From NCBI RefSeq assembly GCF_042680685.1, contig NZ_JBHUEA010000012.1, positions 37,804 to 101,803 on the forward strand: a stretch of DNA of 64,000 nucleotides. The letters are read 5' to 3'. The stretch is from Amnibacterium endophyticum (GTDB taxonomy: Bacteria > Actinomycetota > Actinomycetes > Actinomycetales > Microbacteriaceae). The translations under genes were made by a program, and so were the position numbers. Each line of letters starts with the position of its first letter. Within the stretch, counting starts at the first letter, position 1. The notes below the pieces were generated by a model that had not been told where the DNA came from, did no database searches, and worked only from the letters and a program-made list of their open reading frames with translations. Positions 1 to 8,167 of this stretch are shown here, piece after piece.

Positions 1-622
1 CCGCGGTCAGGGTCGCGTCGGACGGCTCGAGGTGCACGACCTGGTCCTCGAGGGTCGGCTTCAGCGCGACCCGCACGGTCACCGCGAGGCCGAGGAACGA
101 CTGCTGCAGGCTCGTCGTCACCGTGCCGTTCCCGAGCCTCGGGGCGGTCGCGTTCACCTGCTGCAGCGCGGGCAGGTCCCGGAACGCCCGCTGCCCCACG
201 GTCAGGTGCACGGTGGCGTCCCCGATCGGGCCGCCGTCCACCGGCACGCCGTAGAGCTCGGCGGAGGCGGCGGAGTCCGCGCCGGCGACCGTCAGGCCGC
301 TGGTGCGCAGGCTCACGTGATCGAACGAGCCGGCGGCCAGCTGCTGCAGCGCCGAGAAGCCGTCCACCGTCGCCGTGACGTCGCCCTGCACCCCGTCGGG
401 CAGGTTCGCCTCGACGCTCTGCGCGATCTGCCGCTCCGCGCGGTCGCGCACGATCCCGTCCGCGACGATCGCGGCGATCACCGCGAGCGCGAGGACCACG
501 ACGACCACCACCGCGAGGACGATCGGCCAGCGGCGACGCCGGCGGCGCTGGGTCCGCACCGGCGCGGTGCCGGTCGGCCCGCCGCCGCCCTGCCGGGCGC
601 CGACGGGCGGCGAGCCGCTCAC
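1..622 (-). CDS. DUF2993 (LmeA-like) membrane-anchored protein, 3' end outside window
   Basis: The reading frame starts at GTG 622, overlapping the argS stop as GTGA, and runs off the left edge, so about 207 residues are visible. A Pro/Gly-rich start and a run of Arg precede one membrane segment at about residues 33-55. The exported part that follows resembles DUF2993 proteins, the family of mycobacterial LmeA, which acts on lipomannan mannose elongation. The segment around residues 85-110 (VDGFSALQQL, then SFDHVSLRTSGL) fits the lipid-binding fold of that family. Family assignment is by recognition; the substrate here is unknown. Co-transcription with argS is inferred from the overlap. Confidence 0.75.
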   Translation of the reverse strand, partial: MSGSPPVGARQGGGGPTGTAPVRTQRRRRRRWPIVLAVVVVVVLALAVIAAIVADGIVRDRAERQIAQSVEANLPDGVQGDVTATVDGFSALQQLAAGSFDHVSLRTSGLTVAGADSAASAELYGVPVDGGPIGDATVHLTVGQRAFRDLPALQQVNATAPRLGNGTVTTSLQQSFLGLAVTVRVALKPTLEDQVVHLEPSDATLTA

Positions 623-2295
623 ATCCGCTCCGGCGCGGAGACGCCGAGCAGCCCCAGCCCGTTGCGCAGCACCTGCCCGAGTGCCTCGTTCAGGACGAGC
701 CGGGTGCGGTGCACGGGCTCGATCGGCTGGTCCGCGAGCGGGATCACGCGGCAGCTGTCGTACCAGCGGTGGTAGGCGCCGGCGACCTGCTCCAGGTAGC
801 GGGCGACCCGGTGCGGCTCGCGCAGCGCCGCCGCGCGCGCGACCGTGGAGGGGAACTGCTCGAGCACGCCGAGCAGCTCGGACTCGGTCGGGTCGGTGAG
901 CAGCGACGGGTCGAACGCGTCGACGCCCTCGTCCTCGCGGGTGACGCCGGTCGTCGCGGCGTTGCGCGCCACGGAACGCGTGCGGGCGTGCGCGTACTGC
1001 ACGTAGTAGACGGGGTTGTCGTTCGTGCGCCTCGAGATCAGGTCGAGGTCCACGTCGAGCGCCGAGTCGACCGAGCTGCGCACCAGCGTGTACCGGGCGG
1101 CGTCGACGCCGACCGCCTCCACGAGGTCCTCGAGCGTCACGACGGTGCCGGCGCGCTTCGACATGCGCACGGGGCTGCCGTCGCGGACGAGGTTGACCAT
1201 CTGGCCGATGAGGATCTCGAGGTGCTCGTGCGGGGTGTCCCCGAAGGCCGCGACGACGGCCATGAGCCGCCCGATGTAGCCGTGGTGGTCGGCCCCGAGC
1301 ATGATGATCGCCCGGTCCGCCCCGCGCTCGCGCTTGTCGAGGTAGTAGGCGATGTCGCCCGCGATGTAGGCGGACTCGCCGTTGCTCTTCACCACGACCC
1401 GGTCGCGGTCGTCGCCGAACTCCGTCGTCCGGAGCCAGAGCGCGCCGTCCGCCTCGTACATGTGCCCGAGCTCGGTCAGGCGGGCGATCGCCCGCTCGAC
1501 GGCGCCGGACGTGTAGAGGTCGTTCTCGTGGAAGTAGACGTCGAAGTCGACGCCGAACTCGTGCAGCGACTGCTTGATCTCGGTGAACATCAGGTCCACG
1601 CCGCGGGCGCGGAAGACCTCGCGGGCCTCCTCGCGCGGCAGCGCGGTCAGGTCGCCGTCGTACTCGGCGACCACCCGCTCGGCGATCTCGCGGATGTAGT
1701 CGCCGCCGTAGCCGTCCTCGGGCGCCGGCTCGCCGAAGGCCGCGGCCAGGAGGCTGGCCGAGTAGCGGTCGATCTGCGCGCCGTGGTCGTTGAAGTAGTA
1801 CTCGCGGACCACCTCCGCGCCCTCCGCCTCGAGCATGCGGGCGAGGCTGTCGCCGACGGCGGCCCAGCGCGTGCCGCCGAGGTGGATCGGCCCGGTCGGG
1901 TTCGCCGAGACGAACTCGAGGTTCGTCCGGACGCCGGCGAGCGCGTCCCCGCGGCCGTAGGCCTCGCCCTCGGCGACGATGCGCGCGGCCAGGGCGCCGG
2001 CGCTCGCCGCCTCGAGCGTGATGTTGATGAAGCCGGGCCCCGCGACCTCCACGCCCTTGACGCCCGGCAGGCCCGTCAGGTCGGCCGCCAGCTCGCCCGC
2101 GAGGTCGCGCGGCGGCACCCCGATGCGCTTCGCCACGCGCATCGCGACGGTGCTCGCCCAGTCGCCGTGCTCGCGGCTGCGGGGGCGCTCCAGCACCACG
2201 TCGCGATCGGCGATGTCGAGGTCGGCGGCGCCGCGTCTGGCGGCGGCCGACCGCACGGAGTCGCGCACGGCGACCTGGAGCTCGGCCGGAGTCAT
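619..2295 (-). CDS. argS: Arginyl-tRNA synthetase
   Basis: Class I synthetase that charges tRNA-Arg in the cytoplasm; 558 aa, normal for the family. Visible are the N-terminal Arg-specific domain, the HIGH-like motif in ANPTGPIHLGG near residue 135, the KMSKS-like motif RMSKRAGTV near residue 375, and a C-terminal DALR anticodon-binding domain ending in NGLGLLGVSAPERM. ATG 2295 lies 8 nt after a TAGGCT hexamer, pointing to a leaderless transcript. The stop overlaps the start of the LmeA-like gene by 4 nt. A tRNA-Arg gene lies 1.6 kb away on the other strand. Confidence 0.97.
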   Translation of the reverse strand: MTPAELQVAVRDSVRSAAARRGAADLDIADRDVVLERPRSREHGDWASTVAMRVAKRIGVPPRDLAGELAADLTGLPGVKGVEVAGPGFINITLEAASAGALAARIVAEGEAYGRGDALAGVRTNLEFVSANPTGPIHLGGTRWAAVGDSLARMLEAEGAEVVREYYFNDHGAQIDRYSASLLAAAFGEPAPEDGYGGDYIREIAERVVAEYDGDLTALPREEAREVFRARGVDLMFTEIKQSLHEFGVDFDVYFHENDLYTSGAVERAIARLTELGHMYEADGALWLRTTEFGDDRDRVVVKSNGESAYIAGDIAYYLDKRERGADRAIIMLGADHHGYIGRLMAVVAAFGDTPHEHLEILIGQMVNLVRDGSPVRMSKRAGTVVTLEDLVEAVGVDAARYTLVRSSVDSALDVDLDLISRRTNDNPVYYVQYAHARTRSVARNAATTGVTREDEGVDAFDPSLLTDPTESELLGVLEQFPSTVARAAALREPHRVARYLEQVAGAYHRWYDSCRVIPLADQPIEPVHRTRLVLNEALGQVLRNGLGLLGVSAPERM

Positions 2296-2303
2296 GGCGG
2301 ACG

Positions 2304-2309
2304 AGCCTA
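2304..2309 (-). promoter_or_regulatory. -10 element TAGGCT of argS, probably leaderless
   Basis: TAGGCT read on the minus strand ends 8 nt before the argS ATG at 2295. That spacing places the transcription start at or next to the start codon. Inferred from spacing only. Confidence 0.55.
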
Positions 2310-2425
2310 CCGGCGCCGATCCGCCCGGATCCGCCGCGCCGATGGCCCTCGCACTGGGGGTGCGGGGCCGTTGCTACCGTACGGCCCGATCCGGGCGGCG
2401 GGCCCGGCGGAGGAGGGGTCGCGGG

Positions 2426-3094
2426 ATGCGGGGTATCCGGCGGATCGGCGGGGCGCTGCCCCTGGTCGCGCTCACCTGCGGGCTGCTGGCGGCCTGCACG
2501 TCGAACCCCGTGGGGGCCGTCGTCACGCCGAGCGCGACGCCGAGCGCGCCGCCTCCCGTGGTCACCCCCGCGCCCACCCCGACGACGCCGCCGCCCACGC
2601 AGTCGGCCGCGGACGCGACGCCCGTCGACCTGCGCTGCGCCGACCTGGTGCCGAAGGACGTCGCCCGGACGCTCGCGCCCGAGCTGACCCGGGTGAAGGA
2701 CTGGACGCCGACGGCCGGCACTCCCGCGGCGCAGCTCGCCGATCTGAAGGGCACGGCCTGCGCCTGGACCGACGCCGCGGGCGACATGCTCGAGGTCGCG
2801 GTGGCGGAGCCGTCGCGGAAGGACGCCACGCAGCTGAAGAACGACCTCGTCCGGCGCAGCAACTCCGTGCCGACCTACGGCGGCGAGGCCTACTTCCAGA
2901 TCGTCGACCACGTCGGGCGCGTCGACGCCTTCCGCGGGCGGACGTGGATCTCGGCGCGGTCGAACCGCTTCCTCGAGCCCGGGGACGCGGCCGGCGTCGT
3001 CGCGTCGGTCGACGCCGCGGCGGGCACCTCCCCCGTGACGGCGAGCCCCACGCCGACGGCGGAGCCGACCCCGTCTCCCGCGCCGACCTCCTGA
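2426..3094 (+). CDS. Putative lipoprotein of unknown function
   Basis: 222 aa. ATG 2426 is chosen because AGGAGG at 2411-2416 stands 9 nt upstream; the open frame extends further 5' but into argS promoter sequence. The N-terminus is a lipoprotein signal with lipobox LLAAC, Cys at about residue 24. A Thr/Pro/Ala-rich linker (about 30-60) and a globular part with two further Cys follow, resembling the DUF3558-type lipoproteins of actinobacteria (DLRCADLVPKDVA near residue 70; ACAWTD near 110). A second Pro/Thr-rich tail ends the protein. It is expected on the outer face of the membrane; function unknown. It is divergent from argS, with a likely -10 TACCGT at 2375-2380. Confidence 0.75.
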   Translation: MRGIRRIGGALPLVALTCGLLAACTSNPVGAVVTPSATPSAPPPVVTPAPTPTTPPPTQSAADATPVDLRCADLVPKDVARTLAPELTRVKDWTPTAGTPAAQLADLKGTACAWTDAAGDMLEVAVAEPSRKDATQLKNDLVRRSNSVPTYGGEAYFQIVDHVGRVDAFRGRTWISARSNRFLEPGDAAGVVASVDAAAGTSPVTASPTPTAEPTPSPAPTS

Positions 3095-3145
3095 GAGCTC
3101 GCCGAGCGCGGGCATAGCCGCAGGGCCCCGCGGTTGCACCGCTCC

Positions 3146-3805
3146 ATGACAGTGCAGGACATCTCCACCATCGGCCTCATCGGCGCCGGCAACATCGGCT
3201 CGCAGCTCGCCCGCCTCGGCCTGCGGCACGGCTACCGCGTCGTGATCAGCAACTCGCGCGGGCCGGAGACGCTCGCCGACCTCGTCGCCGACCTCGGTGA
3301 CGGCGCGCGCGCGGCGACGGCCGAGGAGGCGGCGGAGGCCGGCGACGTGGTCGTGGTCACCATCCCGCTGAAGAACATCGATCAGGTGCCGGTCGCCCCG
3401 CTGCGCGGCAAGCTCGTGATCGACACGAACAACTACTACCCGCAGCGCGACGGGCGGATCCGGCCGCTCGACGACGCGACCGACACGACGGCGGGGCTGC
3501 TCCAGGCGCACCTGCCGGAGTCGCGGGTGGTGAAGGCGTTCAACCACATCATGGCCGCCGACCTGACGACGAAGGGGTCGGAGCCGGGCACCGACGGCCG
3601 CCGCGCGCTCGCCGTGTTCGGCGACGACGCCGACGCCCGCGCGACGGTGGAGGCGATGATCGACGAGTTCGGGTTCGACGCGGTCGACGCCGGGCCGCTG
3701 TCGGAGAGCTGGCGCAGCGAGCGGGACCAGCCCGGCTACGTCAAGCCGATGGACGCCGACCAGCTGCGCGACGCGCTGACGAAGGCGGAGCGCGACATCA
3801 ACTGA
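3146..3805 (+). CDS. F420-dependent NADP reductase-like Rossmann oxidoreductase
   Basis: 219 aa from ATG 3146; an in-frame TTG at 3134 is less likely. The N-terminus IGLIGAGNIGSQLARLGL is the dinucleotide-binding GxGxxG fold of the NAD(P)-binding domain family (PF03807) that includes F420:NADP oxidoreductase. The SNSRGP segment after the second strand suggests NADP preference. VVKAFNHIMAADL near residue 130 is typical of the family. It probably transfers hydride between NADPH and a small substrate or F420; no F420 genes are visible here, so a general NADPH-dependent reductase is equally possible. It stands alone between the lipoprotein gene and tRNA-Arg. Confidence 0.75.
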   Translation: MTVQDISTIGLIGAGNIGSQLARLGLRHGYRVVISNSRGPETLADLVADLGDGARAATAEEAAEAGDVVVVTIPLKNIDQVPVAPLRGKLVIDTNNYYPQRDGRIRPLDDATDTTAGLLQAHLPESRVVKAFNHIMAADLTTKGSEPGTDGRRALAVFGDDADARATVEAMIDEFGFDAVDAGPLSESWRSERDQPGYVKPMDADQLRDALTKAERDIN

Positions 3806-3869
3806 CGCGCTCGGGGACCCGCGCATCCTCGAGCGGAGGCGCCGGGCTGCTAGCCTGGAGCCTCCCCAA

Positions 3870-3941
3870 GCCCCCATAGCTCAGGGGATAGAGCACTGCC
3901 CTCCGGAGGCAGGGGCCCAAGTTCGAATCTTGGTGGGGGCG
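3870..3941 (+). tRNA. tRNA-Arg (anticodon CCG)
   Basis: A full cloverleaf can be drawn: acceptor GCCCCCA pairs with TGGGGGC (3934-3940), D-arm GCTC/GAGC, anticodon stem CTGCC/GGCAG with loop CTCCGGA giving anticodon CCG, and T-arm CCAAG-TTCGAAT-CTTGG. The discriminator is G3941 and CCA is not encoded. It reads CGG, a major Arg codon in a genome this G+C rich. TAGCCT at 3851-3856 may be its -10 element. Confidence 0.95.
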
Positions 3942-4040
3942 CGCCCCGAACGAGGCCCGGCGCCGCGTGTGAAGCGGTGGCCGGGCCTCCACCCGTCCCG
4001 GCCGGTGCTGCGTGATCGCCGCCCCCGGAGGAGGACCCGA

Positions 4041-5219
4041 GTGCGCCGCCTCCCGCCCGTGGTCTTCGTGCTCGCCGCCGGCACCTTCCTGATGCTGACG
4101 AGCGAGTTCGTCGTGGCCGGGCTGCTGCCCGCGATGGCGCGGGACCTCGGCAACGGGATCCCCCAGGTCGGCACCGCGATCACGGTCTTCGCGGTCGGGA
4201 TGATCGCGTCGCCCGCGACCGTGCTGCTCACGCTCCGGCTGCCGCGGCGATCGACGCTCGCCCTGCTGCTCGCCGTGTTCGCGGCCGGCCACGTCGCGGC
4301 GGCGCTCAGCCCCGCCCTCGCGCCGCTGCTGGTCGCCCGCTTCGTCACCGCCCTCGCCACCGGCGCGTTCTGGGCGCTGTCCGGCCTCGTCGCCGCCGAC
4401 GCCGCCGGGGAGGCGGCGTCGAGCAGCGCCCTCGGCGTCATCCAGGGCGGCGGAGCGCTGGCGACCGTGCTCGGCGTCCCCGTCGGGGCGTTCGCCGCGC
4501 AGGCGGGCGGCTGGCGGGACCCGTTCTGGGCGCTCGCCCTGCTGGCGGCCCTCGCCTCGCTGCTCGTGCTGCGGACCGTGCCCGGCGGGCACGCGCGGCA
4601 CGGCGCCCCGACGCTGCGCGGCGAGCTGCACGCGCTCCGCAGGGGCCGGCTGTGGCTCGTGCTCGGCACCTGCGCGCTCGTCGCCGCCGGCGTGCTGTCG
4701 ATCTACGGCTTCAGCGCCCCGCTGCTCGTCGACTGCGCGGGGCTGCCGGAGGCGCTCGTCCCGGTCGCCCTGGCGGTCTTCGGCGGGGCGGGGCTCGTCG
4801 GCACGCTGCTCGCCGGCCGGCTCGGGGACCGCCACCCGCACGCGGTCGTCGTCGGGGCCGCAGCGATCACGCTGGCGGCGGCCGCCCTGCTCCTGCCGGC
4901 CTCCTCGTCGCCCGTGCCGGCGGTGCTCGTCCTCGGGCTGCTCGGGCTCAGCGGGCTGTCCGCCAACCCCGTGCTGGCCCTGCTCGCCATCCGGGCCGGC
5001 GGATCCGCGCCGACGCTCGCGAGCGCCCTCACGCCCGCCGCCTTCAACACGGGCACGGCGGTCGGCACCGGCATCGCCTCGGCGGCGCTCGCCGGGTCGG
5101 CCGGCGTGCTCGCCCCCGTCCAGATCGGCGTGGTCGCGGCGGCCCTGGTGCTCGGCGCGTCGATCGCGATCGCGCTGGTCGGACCGCGGGCACGACGCGC
5201 GGGCGGCGCCGTCGTCTGA
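4041..5219 (+). CDS. MFS transporter (AraJ/PucD-like drug efflux family)
   Basis: 392 aa with about 12 hydrophobic segments; a proton-driven exporter of small molecules or drugs in the cytoplasmic membrane. GTG 4041 is chosen because GGAGGAGG (4027-4034) sits just upstream, and the longer open frame would run into tRNA-Arg. LTSEFVVAGLLPAMARDLG in the first helix is characteristic of the AraJ/chloramphenicol-resistance-like branch. PRRSTLALL follows the second helix. Substrate unknown. It faces the convergent TRIC gene with only 24 nt between. Confidence 0.85.
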   Translation: MRRLPPVVFVLAAGTFLMLTSEFVVAGLLPAMARDLGNGIPQVGTAITVFAVGMIASPATVLLTLRLPRRSTLALLLAVFAAGHVAAALSPALAPLLVARFVTALATGAFWALSGLVAADAAGEAASSSALGVIQGGGALATVLGVPVGAFAAQAGGWRDPFWALALLAALASLLVLRTVPGGHARHGAPTLRGELHALRRGRLWLVLGTCALVAAGVLSIYGFSAPLLVDCAGLPEALVPVALAVFGGAGLVGTLLAGRLGDRHPHAVVVGAAAITLAAAALLLPASSSPVPAVLVLGLLGLSGLSANPVLALLAIRAGGSAPTLASALTPAAFNTGTAVGTGIASAALAGSAGVLAPVQIGVVAAALVLGASIAIALVGPRARRAGGAVV

Positions 5220-5243
5220 CGGACGGCTCGACCGGGCGCGGGC

Positions 5244-5930
5244 TCAGTCGCCGCGGACGACGGGGATCAGGCCGGTCTCCGCGGCGACGCGGCGCCGGTG
5301 GAGCATCCGCTGCTCGGGCAGCGACAGGTCGAAGCGCACCGCCAGCAGCCGGATGACCGCGGTCGTCGCCACCGCGGCGACGCCGGCCGCTGCGACGGGC
5401 ACGCCGAGCAGGTGCAGCACCACCAGCAGCGCGGAGCCGGCGCCGGCGGCCACCGCGTAGAGGGAGCCCACGTGCATCACCGCGACCGGCAGCCCCATCA
5501 GCACGTCGCGGAGCACCCCGCCGCCGACGGCGGCGCAGACGCCGACGAAGACCGCGGGCACCACCGGCAGGCCGAGGAGGATCGCCTTCGAGGTGCCGAA
5601 GGCGCCGAAGAGGCCGATGACGACCGCGTCCAGCCCGACGATGAGCCCCGCGACCCGGTGCAGCGGCCGGGCGATCAGCATGCCGAGCAGCGCCGAGGCC
5701 GTCGCGGTGACGAGGTACCAGTCGCTGCGCAGCGTGGCCGGCTCGCGCCCGAGCAGCAGGTCGCGGATGATCCCGCCGCCCATCCCGAACACGAGCCCGA
5801 TGATCGCGACGCCGAGCAGGTCCAGCCGCCGCTGGCCCCGGAAGCCGGAGGCGAAGAGCGCCCCCTGGAGCCCGCCGAGCGCGACCGCGCTGAGGTCCGC
5901 CCAGAGCGGGATGACGAAGCCCTGACCCAC
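5244..5930 (-). CDS. TRIC-type cation channel family protein (UPF0126)
   Basis: About 228 aa if started at GTG 5930; GTG 5948 and an upstream ATG at 6056 are in the same frame, but the extra 42 residues are Arg-rich and unlike the family. Seven hydrophobic segments are arranged as two homologous UPF0126 units, each carrying the glycine-rich motif GGGIIRD (about residue 40) or GGGVLRD (about residue 125). The family forms trimeric potassium-permeable channels related to animal TRIC. The physiological role in actinobacteria is unclear. No operon partner. Confidence 0.85.
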   Translation of the reverse strand: MGQGFVIPLWADLSAVALGGLQGALFASGFRGQRRLDLLGVAIIGLVFGMGGGIIRDLLLGREPATLRSDWYLVTATASALLGMLIARPLHRVAGLIVGLDAVVIGLFGAFGTSKAILLGLPVVPAVFVGVCAAVGGGVLRDVLMGLPVAVMHVGSLYAVAAGAGSALLVVLHLLGVPVAAAGVAAVATTAVIRLLAVRFDLSLPEQRMLHRRRVAAETGLIPVVRGD

Positions 5931-6073
5931 CCGCCCATGATCGTGCACCGTGCGCCGGCCGCCCGGCCCGACCGTCGCACGCCCCGACCGCCGGTGGGAC
6001 CGGTCCGTTCGCCGATGGCGAACACGCCGGGACGCTTCCGGCCGGTTCCGCCGCACCCGGGTGACCGTGAGTC

Positions 6074-6421
6074 ATGGCCGAGCCCCGCACGTCCGACGGC
6101 GTCGTCTCCGGCGCCCCCGAGCCCCTCGACGCGACCTGCACGCGCTGCCGCCGCGAGGGCGTCTTCAGCGTCGGGCTCTACGTCCTGACCGAGGACGGAC
6201 CGGTGCGGGTCGGCGAGCGCGTCTTCTGCGTGTGCGAGACGCACCCGGCGTTCCGCGCCACCATCACGAACGGGGACGCCCGCCGCACCGGCGAGACGTG
6301 CGACCGCTGCCATCGCGTGTCCATGTACGCGGTGCCGTTCTTCGCGATGTCGAGCACCGGCGTCGCGCCCCACAGCGTCAAGGTCATCTGCCGCGACTGC
6401 GACACGCGCCCCAAGCGCTGA
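6074..6421 (+). CDS. Small protein with four Cys pairs, possible zinc ribbon; unknown function
   Basis: 115 aa. Not recognised as a named family. After a disordered start, the protein holds CTRC (about residues 22-25), CVC (about 51-53), CDRC (about 76-79) and CRDC (about 106-109). These could make two zinc ribbons or a redox-active cluster. The two halves look alike: a CxRC knuckle, a beta-rich segment with G-V/Y-x-V, and a closing Cys pair, which suggests an internal duplication. No signal peptide or membrane segment is seen. It lies between the TRIC channel gene and the arginase-fold gene. Confidence 0.6.
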   Translation: MAEPRTSDGVVSGAPEPLDATCTRCRREGVFSVGLYVLTEDGPVRVGERVFCVCETHPAFRATITNGDARRTGETCDRCHRVSMYAVPFFAMSSTGVAPHSVKVICRDCDTRPKR

Positions 6422-6450
6422 CCGCCCTGCGGCCGCGTCCGCCCCTCTCG

Positions 6451-6456
6451 TAGGCT
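6451..6456 (+). promoter_or_regulatory. -10 element TAGGCT, leaderless start of the arginase-fold gene
   Basis: TAGGCT ends 7 nt before ATG 6464, so the transcript probably begins at the start codon. Confidence 0.55.
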
Positions 6457-6463
6457 CGCCGGC

Positions 6464-7303
6464 ATGCCGTCGCGGTTCATCGTGGTGCCCGAGTGGCAGG
6501 GGTCGTCGTCGAGCCGGTCGATGCGGCTGATCGACGGCGCCGAGGCCATCCGGGGCGACCTCCCCTCCAGCGCGACGACGACGGTGGAGGTGCCCCTCGG
6601 GGCGGGCGAGTCGCTCGGCACCGAGGTCGCCCGCTACTCCTCCCTCACCGCGGTGCGGGAGCGCGTCGCGGACGCCCTGCGCGCCGTGCCGGCGGACCAC
6701 GTGCCGCTCGTCATCGGGGGCGACTGCGGCGTCGAGCTCGCCGCGGTCGAGCACGCGCTGCGGGCGGCGCCGGACCTCGCGGTCGTCTGGCTCGACGCGC
6801 ACGCCGACCTGAACCTGCCGGGCGCCTCGCCGAGCGGCGCCTTCCACGGGATGGTCGCCCGCGCCCTGCTCGGCCAGGGCGCCGAGGGCCTCGTCGCCGA
6901 CCCCGCGCTCGACCCGGGACGGCTGGTCCTCGCCGGCGTGCGCGCCTGCGACCCGCCGGAGGACGCGTTCATCGCCGAGGCCGGTGTCCCGATGGTCTCC
7001 CCCGCCGCCCTCGAGGACCCCGCGGCGCTCGTCGCGGCCGTCGAGGCGACCGGCGCGACCGCCGTCTACGTGCACGTCGACCTCGACGTGCTCGACCCGG
7101 AGGACATCGTCGGCGTCGCGGCGCCGGAGCCGTTCGGGGTGCGCGTGCCGGCGCTCACCGCCGCGATCCGGGCGCTGCGGGAGCGGTTCCCGCTCGTCGG
7201 GGCCGGCATCACTGAGTTCGCCCCCGCCTCCCCCGCGGACGCGCGCACGGACCTGCCGGCGGTGCTGCGCGTCCTGTCCGCCCTGACCGCGCGCGTCGGC
7301 TGA
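6464..7303 (+). CDS. Arginase/agmatinase-fold (ureohydrolase) family protein
   Basis: 279 aa, close to the usual 290-310 of the family, which hydrolyses guanidino or formimino groups with a binuclear Mn site. DAHADLN (about residue 112) and DLDVLDP (about residue 207) supply five of the six usual metal ligands. The first, the His of the GGDH motif, is Cys here (VIGGDCG, about residue 88). Such GGDC members exist in actinobacteria, but their substrate is unsettled. No arginine or histidine catabolic genes flank it, so arginase, agmatinase or formimidoylglutamase cannot be chosen. Confidence 0.8.
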   Translation: MPSRFIVVPEWQGSSSSRSMRLIDGAEAIRGDLPSSATTTVEVPLGAGESLGTEVARYSSLTAVRERVADALRAVPADHVPLVIGGDCGVELAAVEHALRAAPDLAVVWLDAHADLNLPGASPSGAFHGMVARALLGQGAEGLVADPALDPGRLVLAGVRACDPPEDAFIAEAGVPMVSPAALEDPAALVAAVEATGATAVYVHVDLDVLDPEDIVGVAAPEPFGVRVPALTAAIRALRERFPLVGAGITEFAPASPADARTDLPAVLRVLSALTARVG

Positions 7304-7332
7304 CGCCCAGGGGACGTCCCGGCTCCCCCGGC

Positions 7333-7338
7333 TAGCGT
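7333..7338 (+). promoter_or_regulatory. -10 element TAGCGT, leaderless start of the crotonase gene
   Basis: TAGCGT ends 6 nt before ATG 7345. Confidence 0.5.
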
Positions 7339-7344
7339 GCCCGG

Positions 7345-8136
7345 ATGACGGACGACAGCGCCCGGGTGGTCGTGGAGCGCGACGGCGCGATCCTCCGCAT
7401 CGGGCTGAACCGTCCCGCCAAGAAGAACGCGGCGGACCGGGCGCTGCTGTCGGCCCTCGCCGAGGCCTACACCCGCCTCGAGCACGAGGACGGCGTCCGC
7501 GTCGGGCTGCTGTACGCCGAGGGCGACGACTTCACGGCCGGGCTCGACCTCGGCGACATCGGCGGCGATCTCGCATCCGGCGGCATCGACTTCCGTCGCG
7601 ACGACCAGGTGGACCCGTGGGGGCTCGCCGGACCGCCGCGCACGAAGCCCGTCGTCGTGGCGGTGCACGGCCTCTGCCTCACCCTCGGGATCGAGCTGAT
7701 CCTCGCCGCCGACGTCGCGGTGGCCACCGACTCCGCCTCCTTCGGCCAGATCGAGGTGGCCCGCGGCATCCTGCCGTTCGGCGGCGCGACCGCGCGGTTC
7801 CCCGCCGCCGTCGGCTGGGGCAACGCGATGCGCTGGATGCTGACGGCGGAGCGCTTCGACGCCGCCGAGGCGCTGCGCATCGGCCTCGTGCAGCAGGTGG
7901 TCCGCGACGGCACCGAGCTGTCGACGGCGACCGCGATCGCCGAGCGCATCGCCGCGCAGGCGCCGCTCGCCGTCTCCGCCGTGCTCGCCGCCTCGCGCGC
8001 GGCACGGGCCGCGGCCGAGCGCGACGGCCTCGCGGACGTGGGCGGCGCGCTGGCCCGGCTCACGACGTCGGCCGACGCCGCGGAGGGCGTGCAGGCGTTC
8101 CACGAACGACGCGACCCGGTCTGGACCGGGCGCTGA
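7345..8136 (+). CDS. Enoyl-CoA hydratase/isomerase (crotonase) family protein
   Basis: 263 aa, normal for crotonases. The oxyanion-hole regions FTAGLDLGDI (about residue 65) and GLCLTLGIEL (about residue 113) are present. The acidic residue in QIEVARGILP (about 137) matches the first catalytic Glu of enoyl-CoA hydratases. The position of the second Glu appears to be Arg (AMRWML), so hydratase activity is uncertain and a different CoA-ester reaction is possible. It is cytoplasmic. No beta-oxidation genes adjoin it; the next gene downstream is a flavoprotein 31 nt away. Confidence 0.85.
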   Translation: MTDDSARVVVERDGAILRIGLNRPAKKNAADRALLSALAEAYTRLEHEDGVRVGLLYAEGDDFTAGLDLGDIGGDLASGGIDFRRDDQVDPWGLAGPPRTKPVVVAVHGLCLTLGIELILAADVAVATDSASFGQIEVARGILPFGGATARFPAAVGWGNAMRWMLTAERFDAAEALRIGLVQQVVRDGTELSTATAIAERIAAQAPLAVSAVLAASRAARAAAERDGLADVGGALARLTTSADAAEGVQAFHERRDPVWTGR

Positions 8137-8167
8137 TCGCGCCGAGCGCGCAGGGAGGACGGAAGCC

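Noticed and set aside
3930..4040. Longer start for the MFS gene at 4041
   Set aside because: It would begin inside tRNA-Arg, and GTG 4041 has a good ribosome site.
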